This document shows, in pieces, positions 35,525-42,584 of a DNA stretch of 42,584 nt. Below the pieces are notes generated by a model, which did no database searches, was not told where the DNA came from, and was given only the letters and a program-made list of their open reading frames with translations. Origin of the DNA: Pseudonocardia xinjiangensis. Its GTDB lineage: Bacteria; Actinomycetota; Actinomycetes; Mycobacteriales; Pseudonocardiaceae. Positions within the stretch are counted from its first letter, which is position 1. Every line of letters begins with the position of its first letter. The translations under genes and the position numbers were made by a program. Location of the stretch: NCBI RefSeq assembly GCF_012911925.1, contig NZ_JAAXKY010000055.1, positions 1-42,584 on the forward strand. Reading direction: 5' to 3'.

Positions 35525-36778
35525 ATGCCCGATGTGGTGTTCACCGTCGACCAGTCCAAGTCCATGCACGACCAGGCGGTCCCGGGGCACAACCGCTGGC
35601 ACCCGGATGTGCCTGCCGCGGTGACGGTCCGGCCGGGGCAGCAGATCCGCGTCGAGTGCAAGGAGTGGACCGACGCCCAGATCGGCAACAACGACTCGGC
35701 GAACGACGTACGCGACGTCGACCTGACCGCATGCCACATGCTGAGCGGCCCGATCGCCGTGGAGGGCGCGGAGCCCGGTGACCTGCTCATCGTGGACATC
35801 CTCGACCTGGGCCCGGTGCCGGCACCCCAGGAGTACGGGGACGCCCCCGGCCAGGGGTGGGGCTACACCGGGATCTTCGCCAAGGCGAACGGTGGCGGCT
35901 TCCTGACCGACTACTTCCCCGACGCGTACAAGGCGATCTGGGACTTCGCCGGGCAGGTGGCGACATCGCGGCACATTCCCGGGGTGCGCTACACCGGTAT
36001 CACCCACCCGGGCCTGTTCGGCACCGCGCCGTCGGCCGAACTGCTCGATCGGTGGAACCGCCGGGAGCGCGCACTGATCGATCGCGAGCCGGACCGCGTT
36101 CCGCCGCTCGCGCTCCCGCCGCTCATGGAGAACTCGCTGGGCGGTACCGCGGACGGCGAGGTGGCCCAGGCCATCGCCCGCGACGGCGCGCGGACCGTGC
36201 CCGCCCGGGAGAACGGCGGCAACCACGACATCAAGAACTTCACCCGCGGCTCCCGGGTCTTCTACCCGGTGCACGTCCCCGGGGCGAAGCTCTCCGGCGG
36301 CGACCTGCACTTCAGCCAGGGCGACGGCGAGATCACGTTCTGCGGCGCGATCGAGATGGGCGGCTTCATCGACTTCCACGTCGACCTGCTCAAGGGCGGC
36401 ATGGAGACCTACGGGGTCACGACGAACCCGGTGTTCATGCCCGGCAACGTGGAGCCGCGGTACTCGGAGTTCCTGACCTTCATCGGGCTGTCGGTCGACC
36501 GCGAGACCGACGAGAACTACTACCTCGACGCCACCGTCGCCTACCGGCGGGCGTGTCTCAACGCGGTCGAGTACCTGACGAAGTTCGGCTACTCGGGCGA
36601 GCAGGCCTACCTGCTGCTGGGCTCGGCGCCGATCGAGGGACGCATCAGCGGCGTCGTCGACATCCCGAACGCCTGCTGCTCGCTCTACCTGCCCACCGCC
36701 ATCTTCGACTTCGACCTGAGGCCGTCGGCGAGCGGACCCGTGATGCAGGACCGCGGGCAGTGCGCGATGACGTCGTGA
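35525..36778 (+). CDS. fmdA: Formamidase
   Basis: A 417-residue member of the FmdA/AmdA acetamidase-formamidase family, which hydrolyses formamide to formate and ammonia. Conserved stretches include GHNRWHPDVPAAVTV, EWTDAQIGNNDSANDVRDVD, ENGGNHDIKNFTRGSRV and HFSQGDGEITFCGAIEMGG. ATG 35525 has a strong GGAAGGAG. A 12-bp-stem hairpin lies 23 bp past the stop. The gene forms an operon with the channel and probably the FmdB-like gene. Formamide can arise in some histidine pathways, but the HutF route in this window would yield formylglutamate instead, so no direct link to hut is implied. Confidence 0.95.
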   Translation: MPDVVFTVDQSKSMHDQAVPGHNRWHPDVPAAVTVRPGQQIRVECKEWTDAQIGNNDSANDVRDVDLTACHMLSGPIAVEGAEPGDLLIVDILDLGPVPAPQEYGDAPGQGWGYTGIFAKANGGGFLTDYFPDAYKAIWDFAGQVATSRHIPGVRYTGITHPGLFGTAPSAELLDRWNRRERALIDREPDRVPPLALPPLMENSLGGTADGEVAQAIARDGARTVPARENGGNHDIKNFTRGSRVFYPVHVPGAKLSGGDLHFSQGDGEITFCGAIEMGGFIDFHVDLLKGGMETYGVTTNPVFMPGNVEPRYSEFLTFIGLSVDRETDENYYLDATVAYRRACLNAVEYLTKFGYSGEQAYLLLGSAPIEGRISGVVDIPNACCSLYLPTAIFDFDLRPSASGPVMQDRGQCAMTS

Positions 36779-36801
36779 ACGCCGCCGCCTGAAGAACGGG
36801 C

Positions 36802-36830
36802 GACCCGTGCGCCACACCGGCGCGCGGGTC
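36802..36830 (+). terminator. Hairpin after fmdA
   Basis: GACCCGTGCGCC (36802-36813) pairs with GGCGCGCGGGTC (36819-36830) over 12 bp with one G-U pair and a 5-base loop. Confidence 0.55.
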
Positions 36831-36861
36831 ACCCGGCGTGGGTGACCTGGAGGCCTCGCGA

Positions 36862-37113
36862 ATGAACGACGACACCCCGGAGCAGCCCGAGGTCCACCCG
36901 AAGCACCTCGCGTACGACCGGTTCGGCAAGGAGGCGCTGCTCGCCGCCCACGACATCACCGAGGCGCTCGCCGAGGCAGGTGTGGACGACGACGGCGTCG
37001 TCGTGCTGCGCACCGACGGGCCCCGGCACAACCTCGCCGATCTGGAGCGGCTCATCGACGAGGCGCTCGCCGAGGACGCCGAGCACCCCGATGAGGACCG
37101 CGAGGCCCCCTGA
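36862..37113 (+). CDS. Small acidic protein of unknown function
   Basis: An 83-residue, strongly acidic product with many Asp and Glu residues and the core YDRFGKEALLAAHDITEAL followed by DDDGVVVLRTDGPR. It has no membrane segment, signal or cysteine. ATG 36862 follows CTGGAGG at a good distance; a GTG at 36838 would add eight residues. I do not recognise the family. It stands alone after the fmdA terminator. A hairpin-prone stretch (GAAAAGC/GCTTTTC, 37131-37166) lies after its stop. Confidence 0.55.
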   Translation: MNDDTPEQPEVHPKHLAYDRFGKEALLAAHDITEALAEAGVDDDGVVVLRTDGPRHNLADLERLIDEALAEDAEHPDEDREAP

Positions 37114-37299
37114 TCCTCGCGGCCGCTCGGGAAAAGCGGTGCTCCGTGCCGCGATCGGTGCTTTTCGCGGCTGGTAACGGCCTGCCCAGGTCTCCGAGTA
37201 GACGGGTACGCCCGTCGGCTCGACGAGGCGCTTTCCGCCGCGTTCTCGTCGCTGGCCGGGGCGCCGGAAGCGAATGACTGCCCCGAGGGGGTGATGTGA

Positions 37300-38283
37300 A
37301 TGGCGACAGCCAGTGACAAGGCCCTCGAGGAACGGGCGACGGTGATCATCGGGCAACAGGTCCGGGACGGTTGTTCGGAAGCGTTCGAGATGTGGCAGAA
37401 CGACCTGAACGCTGCAGCGGGCACGTATCCCGGGTTCCTCGGCGCCACGATCACGCCGCCCACCCCGGTGCAGCCGGACTGGGTCGTGGTCTACCGGTTC
37501 GACTCCCTGGACCATCTCCGGAGCTGGTTGAACAGCGCGACCCGCCAGAGCTTTCTCGACCGGGGCGCCGCGTACTTCGCCGGCCCGCCGACACAGCAGG
37601 TGCTCACCCGCGGTGAGGATTCCGGCGATGCGCTCGTCACGGTCGTGGTGACGCATCGCGTCAGGACGGAGGACACCGCCGCGTTCCTCCAGTGGCAGAG
37701 CCATGTCACCGCGGCGGAGGGCGAGTTCCCCGGCTTTCGGGGATCCGAGATCTTCCGGCCGATCGAGGGTGTGCAGGACGAGTGGACCACGCTGTATCGG
37801 TTCGACTCCGCGGCGACGCTCGACCGGTGGCTGACGTCGGGCCGCAGACGGGAGCTGCTCGACGAGGGCGACCGGTTCCATGACTTCCAGCTACGCACCA
37901 TCGACAGCTCTTTCGGCAACTGGTTCGCGTTCGACGAGCGTGGGCGGGAGGCGGCGCCGCCGTCGAACGTGAAGTCGGCGGTCGTCGTGTGGGTCGGCCT
38001 CTACCCGACGGCGATGGTGCTGACGCTCGGTCTGGCGGTGCTGGTGCCCGGTCTGGCCCTGTGGCAGTCCCTGCTGATCGGCAACCTCCTGTCGAGCTTC
38101 GTGATGACGTACCTGACGATGCCGCGCTACGGGAACCCGTTGTTGCGCTGGTGGCTGCGGCCCGCCGGTGATGCTCCGCAACCGCGTACCAACCTGATCG
38201 GGTTCGTCGTGGCGATTGCGGTCAACGTCGTCTGGGCGGTGGTCTTCTTCCTGGTGACCGACCACTTCTGGACGCTCCCGTAA
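37300..38283 (+). CDS. Tandem ABM-domain protein with membrane tail
   Basis: A 327-residue protein with two antibiotic-biosynthesis-monooxygenase (ABM) type ferredoxin-like domains, ~12-95 and ~110-205. They share the phrases YPGFLGATI and FPGFRGSEI and end in the same way (WVVVYRFDSLDHLRSWLNS and WTTLYRFDSAATLDRWLTS), so they look like an internal duplication. Three membrane helices follow (~228-255, 256-275 and 297-318). ABM domains act as monooxygenases or dimeric ligand-binding modules; the membrane-tailed form is known from bacteria but has no clear function. ATG 37300 follows GAGGGGG. The protein may be an orphan membrane sensor or oxidase; the sequence does not decide. Confidence 0.75.
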   Translation: MATASDKALEERATVIIGQQVRDGCSEAFEMWQNDLNAAAGTYPGFLGATITPPTPVQPDWVVVYRFDSLDHLRSWLNSATRQSFLDRGAAYFAGPPTQQVLTRGEDSGDALVTVVVTHRVRTEDTAAFLQWQSHVTAAEGEFPGFRGSEIFRPIEGVQDEWTTLYRFDSAATLDRWLTSGRRRELLDEGDRFHDFQLRTIDSSFGNWFAFDERGREAAPPSNVKSAVVVWVGLYPTAMVLTLGLAVLVPGLALWQSLLIGNLLSSFVMTYLTMPRYGNPLLRWWLRPAGDAPQPRTNLIGFVVAIAVNVVWAVVFFLVTDHFWTLP

Positions 38284-38327
38284 CGGGCGCGGATTGCCGA
38301 CTGCCCCGTTCAGGGGCTCGACGGCAG

Positions 38328-38339
38328 CCGTTCGAACGG
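38328..38339. promoter_or_regulatory. 12-bp palindrome upstream of the HdeD-like gene
   Basis: CCGTTCGAACGG is a perfect palindrome 52 bp before the HdeD-like start. A small hairpin GCCCC/GGGGC (38303-38317) just before it may end the preceding transcript. Confidence 0.3.
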
Positions 38340-38391
38340 TACCGTGACACATTCATTAATGCCCGACATGCGCTGCAGACAGGAGCGGATC

Positions 38392-38988
38392 ATGACTACG
38401 TCGGAACCGGCGTCAGCAATTCGCGGAGTCTGGTGGCTGGTGCTGATCCGCGGGATACTGGCGATCCTCTTCGGCCTGTTCGCGCTCTTCGCACCGGGTA
38501 CCGCACTGCTCGCCCTGGTGTTCGTCTTCGGGGCCTACGCGATCATCGACGGCATCACGGCGATCATTGCCGGGATCCGGCACCGCAAGGAAGAATCACA
38601 TTGGGGCTGGCACGTCTTCCAGGGTGTCGTGTCGCTCATCGCCGGCATCATCGCTTTCGCGTGGCCCGGCGTCACGGTGCTGGCGATCCTTTTCGTGATC
38701 GCTTTCTGGAGCATCGTGAACGGCGTGGGCCAGCTCGTCGAGTCGTTCACGATGCGCAAGATGGGTGCGGCGACGTGGGGCTGGATGCTGGCGGGAGGCG
38801 TCGTCAGCGTGCTCTTCGGCATCGTGCTGCTCGCCTGGCCGGGTGCCGGGCTCGTCACGCTCCTGTGGGTGGTGGGGATCTTCTCCATCGTCTTCGGCGT
38901 GATCCTGGTCGTGTGGGCGCTGCGCCTGCGGCGCGCGGTCGACGCCCGCGGCGGTGTCGGTCAGGAACAGCGGGCGACCACGGAGTGA
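38392..38988 (+). CDS. HdeD-family membrane protein (DUF308)
   Basis: A 198-residue protein with six hydrophobic helices arranged in three similar pairs, such as GILAILFGLFALFAPGTALL, WHVFQGVVSLIAGIIAFAWP and WGWMLAGGVVSVLFGIVLLAWP. The repeated LFGxxxLxxPGxxL pattern is the HdeD/DUF308 hallmark. HdeD is linked to acid or stress resistance in enterobacteria; the role in actinomycetes is unknown. The start ATG 38392 has AGGAGCGG upstream; an in-frame ATG 38344 lies in the intergenic region and is less likely. A hairpin follows the stop. Confidence 0.85.
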   Translation: MTTSEPASAIRGVWWLVLIRGILAILFGLFALFAPGTALLALVFVFGAYAIIDGITAIIAGIRHRKEESHWGWHVFQGVVSLIAGIIAFAWPGVTVLAILFVIAFWSIVNGVGQLVESFTMRKMGAATWGWMLAGGVVSVLFGIVLLAWPGAGLVTLLWVVGIFSIVFGVILVVWALRLRRAVDARGGVGQEQRATTE

Positions 38989-38994
38989 GCCGGG

Positions 38995-39021
38995 CCGCCG
39001 CCGGCGGACTGCCGGCGGCGG
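38995..39021. terminator. Bidirectional terminator hairpin
   Basis: Perfect 11-bp arms CCGCCGCCGGC (38995-39005) and GCCGGCGGCGG (39011-39021) with a 5-base loop lie between the convergent HdeD-like and binding-protein genes. Confidence 0.6.
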
Positions 39022-39034
39022 ACCAGCGGTCGGG

Positions 39035-40408
39035 CTACAGGTTCGGCTTGACGTCCTGGTCGTAGATGCCGGTCAGGGTCTTCTTCAGCGCCGTCAGCTC
39101 CGCCTGGGGGTCGGCCTGCTGGGTCAGGATGTTCGCGCAGGTCTTGGCCATCTCCTGGTCGCCGCCGGGGAAGAACACGCGCGCCCGGTCCTGCACGCGG
39201 GTGACCTCGAGCTGGTCGATCGCGACCTTGCTCTGCGGGGTCTTCGTCACGAGGCCGGAGATGTCGGCGGACTTGCGCACCGGCAGGTATCCGGTGGCGT
39301 CGGCGAAGGCGACGGTGTTCTCCGGCGAGGTGAGGAACTTCAGGAACGTGGCCGCGGCCAGCTGGTTCTCCTTCGGGATGTCCTTCGGGATCCCGAGGCC
39401 GGCGCCGCCGGTCGGGCACACCGGGGAGGTGACGACGGGACCACCGGGGAGGGGACCCGCGCCGACGTCGAACGTGGCGGCCTTGAGGATGCCGACCAGG
39501 TTGCCCGTGGAGGCCACGGTTGCGCTGACGGCCCCGGCGGACAGGTCGTTGCTGGAGTCCTTGCTCGACACCCCGGCCCACCCGTTCTTGTACACCGAGT
39601 CCTGCAGGAACTGCATCGCGGCGACGGACTCCGCGGAGTCACTGGTGACGTCCCAGTCCTTGCTCCACCCGCCGCCCCAGCCCCACAGGTTGTTCTGGAA
39701 GGTCCACCCGGCGTACCCCGCGAGTGCCGGCAGCTGGAACGCGTGCTGGACACCGGTGCCGGAGGCCTGCAGCCGGGGCGCCCACTCCGCGAACTCGGTC
39801 CACGTCGTCGGGGTCCGGTCGGGCAGCCCGGCCGCCGCCCAGTGCGCCTTGTTGTAGTAGAACAGCGGCGTCGAACGGGCCCACGGGATCGCCCACTGCC
39901 CGCCCGCGTACTGGTAGTCGGCCAGCAGCTGGTCGCGGTAGTCGGGGGTCTCGATGCCGACGGTCCTGATCAGCGAGTCGAGCGGGACGATGGACCCCAG
40001 CATGTAGTACCGGAACCACCAGACGTCGGACAGCACGATGAGGTCGGGGAGCGTCCCGCCGGTCTGGGCGGTCTGGAACTTCTGCGCGATCTCCTCGTAG
40101 TCCTTGCCCGCCGTCACGAGGGTGACCTTGATGTCGGGCTGGGCGGCGTGGAACGCGTCGACGATCTGCTGCGACACCGCCTGGGACGAGCCCGGGTTGC
40201 TCGACCACCAGGTGATCTGGGCAGCCGGCTTCACCCCCGAGTAGTCGATCTCGGTCGTCGTCGCTGCCGGGGCGGCACCGGAGGTCGTCGCGGGGCCGCC
40301 GCACGCGGCCACGGCCGCGGTGAGCCCGACGGCCGAGGCGAGGCGCAGGAAACCGCGCCGGTCCATGGCCGGGGTCAGTGCAGCGCGGGGGGAGGTACCG
40401 GAGGGCAT
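39035..40408 (-). CDS. Sugar ABC transporter substrate-binding lipoprotein
   Basis: A 457-residue extracellular binding protein of the family-1 (UgpB/MalE-like) type. It begins with a twin-arginine-type signal (DRRGFLRLA at 16-24) and a lipobox at Cys36 (AVAAC), so it is likely exported by Tat and anchored as a lipoprotein. Body segments such as ITWWSSNPGS, KDYEEIAQKFQTAQ, LPDLIVLSD and SPENTVAFADATGYLPVRKSA are typical. It would capture a carbohydrate or glycerol phosphate compound and hand it to the two permeases encoded upstream. ATG 40408 has AAAGGA upstream; ATG 40366 would start directly before the Arg pair. Sugar identity is not predictable. Confidence 0.9.
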   Translation of the reverse strand: MPSGTSPRAALTPAMDRRGFLRLASAVGLTAAVAACGGPATTSGAAPAATTTEIDYSGVKPAAQITWWSSNPGSSQAVSQQIVDAFHAAQPDIKVTLVTAGKDYEEIAQKFQTAQTGGTLPDLIVLSDVWWFRYYMLGSIVPLDSLIRTVGIETPDYRDQLLADYQYAGGQWAIPWARSTPLFYYNKAHWAAAGLPDRTPTTWTEFAEWAPRLQASGTGVQHAFQLPALAGYAGWTFQNNLWGWGGGWSKDWDVTSDSAESVAAMQFLQDSVYKNGWAGVSSKDSSNDLSAGAVSATVASTGNLVGILKAATFDVGAGPLPGGPVVTSPVCPTGGAGLGIPKDIPKENQLAAATFLKFLTSPENTVAFADATGYLPVRKSADISGLVTKTPQSKVAIDQLEVTRVQDRARVFFPGGDQEMAKTCANILTQQADPQAELTALKKTLTGIYDQDVKPNL

Positions 40409-40459
40409 GGAAGGTCCTTTTGATGGGTGGGGAGAGAAAAACGGTGGTGCGGTGCTCGC

Positions 40460-41347
40460 TCAGTCCTTCACGGCGCCCTGGGTGAGCCCGGAGATGACGT
40501 AGCGCTGGAGCGCGGCGAACACGATGAGGACCGGCACGATGACGGCGACGGAACCGGCCATGAGCACCCCGTACGCGGCGATGCCGTTCTCGTTGTTGGT
40601 CAGCAGCGTGAGGCCGACCGGCAGGGTCATCATCGACGGGTTGCTGACGATGACCAGCGGCCACAGGTAGTCGTTCCACTCGAACACGATGCTGACCAGC
40701 GCGACCGTCACGATGCTGGGCGCGGAGATCGGCACGACGATGCGGGTGAGCCTGCGCCAGTGGCCGGCGCCGTCGATCTCGGCCGCCTCCAGGATCGACA
40801 TCGGCAGCGTCATGAAGTGCTGGCGGAGCAGGAACGTGCCGAACCCGGTGCCGAGGCCGGGCAGGATGATCCCCCAGTAGGTGTCGGCGCCGCCGAGGCC
40901 GGTGACCAGGATGTAGTTCGGCAGCAGCGACACCTGCGGCGGCACCATGAGCGTCACCAGGATCCCGGCGAAGATCAGCTTCTTGGCGGGGAACCGCACG
41001 AAGACCAGCGCGTAGGCCGTGGAGATCGCCAGCAGCACCTTGAGCCCGGCTCCGACCACGGTCACGAGCGCCGAGTTGAGGAACAGCCGCACGAAGGGGA
41101 CGTCGCGGGCGGCCTGCACGTAGTTGGTGGGGGCGAGGCTGCCGGGCAGGAGCGAGGACAGGTCCCGGCTCAGCAGTTCGGTCGGCGTCTTGAAGGACGA
41201 GAGCATCATCCACACCAGCGGCAGCACGACGACCGCGACGGCCAGCACGATCGGGAGGTAGGACCCCACCGCCGCGGAGAGGAGGTTGCGCGGGGCCAGC
41301 GGGTGCGCGCGGGTGACGGGCTCGGGTCCCGTCGCCGTGAGGGTCAT
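40460..41347 (-). CDS. ABC transporter permease (UgpE/MalG type)
   Basis: A 295-residue inner-membrane permease with six helices. The EAA-type loop that contacts the ATPase reads EAAEIDGAGHWRRLTRIVVP, as in the MalG/UgpE group. ATG 41347 overlaps the stop of the upstream permease (ATGA), so the two are translated together. The binding-protein gene follows after 51 bp. No ATPase gene is present in the set; actinomycete sugar importers of this type commonly share one multitask ATPase (MsiK), which would explain its absence. Confidence 0.92.
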   Translation of the reverse strand: MTLTATGPEPVTRAHPLAPRNLLSAAVGSYLPIVLAVAVVVLPLVWMMLSSFKTPTELLSRDLSSLLPGSLAPTNYVQAARDVPFVRLFLNSALVTVVGAGLKVLLAISTAYALVFVRFPAKKLIFAGILVTLMVPPQVSLLPNYILVTGLGGADTYWGIILPGLGTGFGTFLLRQHFMTLPMSILEAAEIDGAGHWRRLTRIVVPISAPSIVTVALVSIVFEWNDYLWPLVIVSNPSMMTLPVGLTLLTNNENGIAAYGVLMAGSVAVIVPVLIVFAALQRYVISGLTQGAVKD

Positions 41348-42300
41348 CGGTAGTGCACCCGTCGCTCGAGGACCAGCATCTGGACGGCGGTGAACAGCAC
41401 CAGCAGGCCGAACAGGACCGTCGACACGGTGGCGGAGTAGCCGGCGCGGTTGTAGCCGCCGAAGGCCTGCAGGTAGGCGTCGTAGATCAGCGTGGTCGTG
41501 CCCTGGCCGAGCGGGGTCATGATCCGGATGATGTCGAAGGCCTGCAGCGAGTTGAGAACGCTCGTGACCAGCAGGAAGAACGTGGTGGGGGAGAGGATCG
41601 GCAGGACGATCGACCGGAACGTCCGCAGCGGGCCCGCCCCGTCGATGGACGCTGCCTCGAGCAGGTCGCGCGGCACGGACTGGAGCCCGGCGAGGTAGAT
41701 CACCGCCGCGTAGCCCATGTTCTTCCAGACGTAGACGACGATCACCATCACGAGGCTCAACGACGGGTCGTTGAACCACTGCGGGCTCGGCAGCCCCACG
41801 GTGTTCAGCACCTGGGCGATCAGGCCGAGCGTGGGGTCGAACATGAACGACCAGATCAGCCCCACGCCGACCCCGGAGAGCACGAACGGTGAGAACACCG
41901 CGGCGCGGGCGAAGCCGACGCCCCGGACGCTGCGGTTCAGCGCCAGCGCGATCAGCAGGCCCAGCAGCATCGACCCGCCGACCGTGGCGACGGTGAAGAT
42001 CGCGGTCACCCGCGCGATCTCGAGGGTGTCCGGTGAAGTGAAGAACCGTACGTAGTTGCCCAGGCCGACGGGCACGGCCGTGGCCGCGCCCAGGGTCCAG
42101 TTGAGGGTGGAGTAGTAGATGTTGCTCAGCAGCGGGCGGTAGCTGAAGGCGACGATCAAAAGGATGTTCGGGGCGGCGAGGGCGAGGAACACGAGGAAGT
42201 CGTGGCGCTCACGGGCTCCGAAACGGCGTCGCGGCGCCGGGGCCGGCTTGGGTACGGTCGGTGGCGGTGGCGCCACCCGCACGGACGTTACCGATGACAT
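41344..42300 (-). CDS. ABC transporter permease (UgpA/MalF type)
   Basis: A 318-residue permease, partner of the MalG-type protein. Six or so helices are seen, starting with FLALAAPNILLIVAFSYRPL, and the ATPase-contact loop reads EAASIDGAGPLRTFRSIVLP. The N-terminal ~45 residues are Pro/Ala-rich and cytoplasmic. I chose ATG 42300, which has GGAG upstream; the frame is open to 42372 but those codons overlap an inverted repeat and look non-coding. It is the first gene of the importer operon, which runs permease-permease-binding protein. Confidence 0.92.
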   Translation of the reverse strand: MSSVTSVRVAPPPPTVPKPAPAPRRRFGARERHDFLVFLALAAPNILLIVAFSYRPLLSNIYYSTLNWTLGAATAVPVGLGNYVRFFTSPDTLEIARVTAIFTVATVGGSMLLGLLIALALNRSVRGVGFARAAVFSPFVLSGVGVGLIWSFMFDPTLGLIAQVLNTVGLPSPQWFNDPSLSLVMVIVVYVWKNMGYAAVIYLAGLQSVPRDLLEAASIDGAGPLRTFRSIVLPILSPTTFFLLVTSVLNSLQAFDIIRIMTPLGQGTTTLIYDAYLQAFGGYNRAGYSATVSTVLFGLLVLFTAVQMLVLERRVHYR

Positions 42301-42584
42301 TCCCGCACTCCGCAGTCCCTGCCCGTCGATCGACACCGCGGTGGTCCGCGGCTGGGCAGACCTTGGCAACACGAAATGAGCGGTTGGTGATCCGAAGTCA
42401 GCCGCTTCCCCAACACCCGGCCACCGGCAGGGGCTGATGTATCCCCGTTCCGATCAGCTATCCCGACATATGCGTCAATCGTGCGAAAACGGGCGCGCAC
42501 CAGATGGTGGAGCCCCAACAAGGGCGGATCGGCGGATCCCGCGCCGTTATTCGTGGGGGGCGCGGGGGTGCCGTGGACCGGGCG
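42301..42584. other. Upstream region of the ABC importer operon
   Basis: This 284-bp end of the window shows no convincing gene. It contains the inverted repeat at 42336-42351 and a tandem 8-bp repeat GGCGGATC (42523-42530 and 42531-42538). The regulator of the importer may lie beyond the window. Confidence 0.4.
42336..42351. promoter_or_regulatory. Putative operator of the ABC importer operon
   Basis: CCGCGG (42336-42341) and CCGCGG (42346-42351) form a symmetric site around TGGT, 36 bp before the first permease start. Such spacing suits a LacI- or GntR-type repressor; no regulator is in the window. Confidence 0.3.

Noticed and set aside
35525..36778. Idea that formamidase completes the histidine pathway
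   Set aside because: The route here uses HutF, which gives N-formylglutamate and later formate, not formamide, and the genes are about 28 kb apart.
42288..42521. Small reverse-strand open frame upstream of the first permease
   Set aside because: It overlaps the permease start in another frame, lacks a ribosome site and resembles no protein.
1..42584. CRISPR arrays, tRNA or rRNA genes, insertion sequences
   Set aside because: No regularly spaced repeats, cloverleaf, rRNA segment or transposase gene was seen.

Overview
The window is high-GC DNA with tight, often overlapping genes, almost certainly from an actinomycete. Gene content (actinobacterial hut cluster, hopanoid operon, Pls-type synthetase, sugar ABC transporter with no ATPase gene of its own) suggests a Pseudonocardiales-like soil actinobacterium. 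That placement is an inference; there is no rRNA or other taxonomic marker here. No tRNA, rRNA, CRISPR array or insertion sequence was seen.

Layout. (1) 1-7820: histidine utilisation. A divergent IclR-family regulator faces hutH-hutU-(M20 amidohydrolase)-hutF-hutI, with a perfect 8+8 bp inverted repeat in the divergent gap. No hutG-type gene is present, and the M20 enzyme between hutU and hutF is the natural candidate for releasing glutamate from N-formylglutamate. Its 5' end carries a 57-bp palindromic element inserted in frame. (2) 7989-12332: a small lipoprotein, then a two-gene molybdenum hydroxylase whose 2Fe-2S and molybdopterin subunits are fused. (3) 12323-18423: a lipid and envelope group. 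A leftward set comprises a protein fusing an MGDG-synthase-like glycosyltransferase to a wax-ester-synthase/DGAT acyltransferase, a DMT-type transporter and an SDR enzyme. A second, stand-alone glycosyltransferase diverges from it, followed by a membrane protein.

(4) 18523-27201: a leftward, translationally coupled hopanoid operon hpnC-hpnD-hpnE-polyprenyl synthase-shc-hpnG/ispH fusion-hpnH. It encodes prenyl diphosphate assembly, squalene formation, cyclisation to hopene and the first side-chain steps. A PucR-type regulator diverges from it across an AT-rich promoter gap. (5) 28562-33918: an AT-rich leader with a 13-bp inverted repeat, a STAS-domain protein, and a 1381-residue Pls/PosA-type membrane NRPS (A-T-three tandem C-like domains, six membrane segments), a candidate maker of a cationic homopolymer of a basic amino acid.

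(6) 33990-36778: a DUF3099 protein, then a formamide-use group (FmdB-like zinc ribbon, AmiS/UreI channel, FmdA formamidase). (7) 36862-38988: a small acidic protein, a tandem ABM-domain membrane protein and an HdeD-like membrane protein. (8) 39035-42300: a leftward sugar-type ABC importer (binding lipoprotein and two permeases).

The most interesting items are the glycosyltransferase-WS/DGAT fusion, the HpnG-IspH fusion, the Pls-type synthetase with palindromes upstream, and the in-frame palindromic element in the M20 gene.
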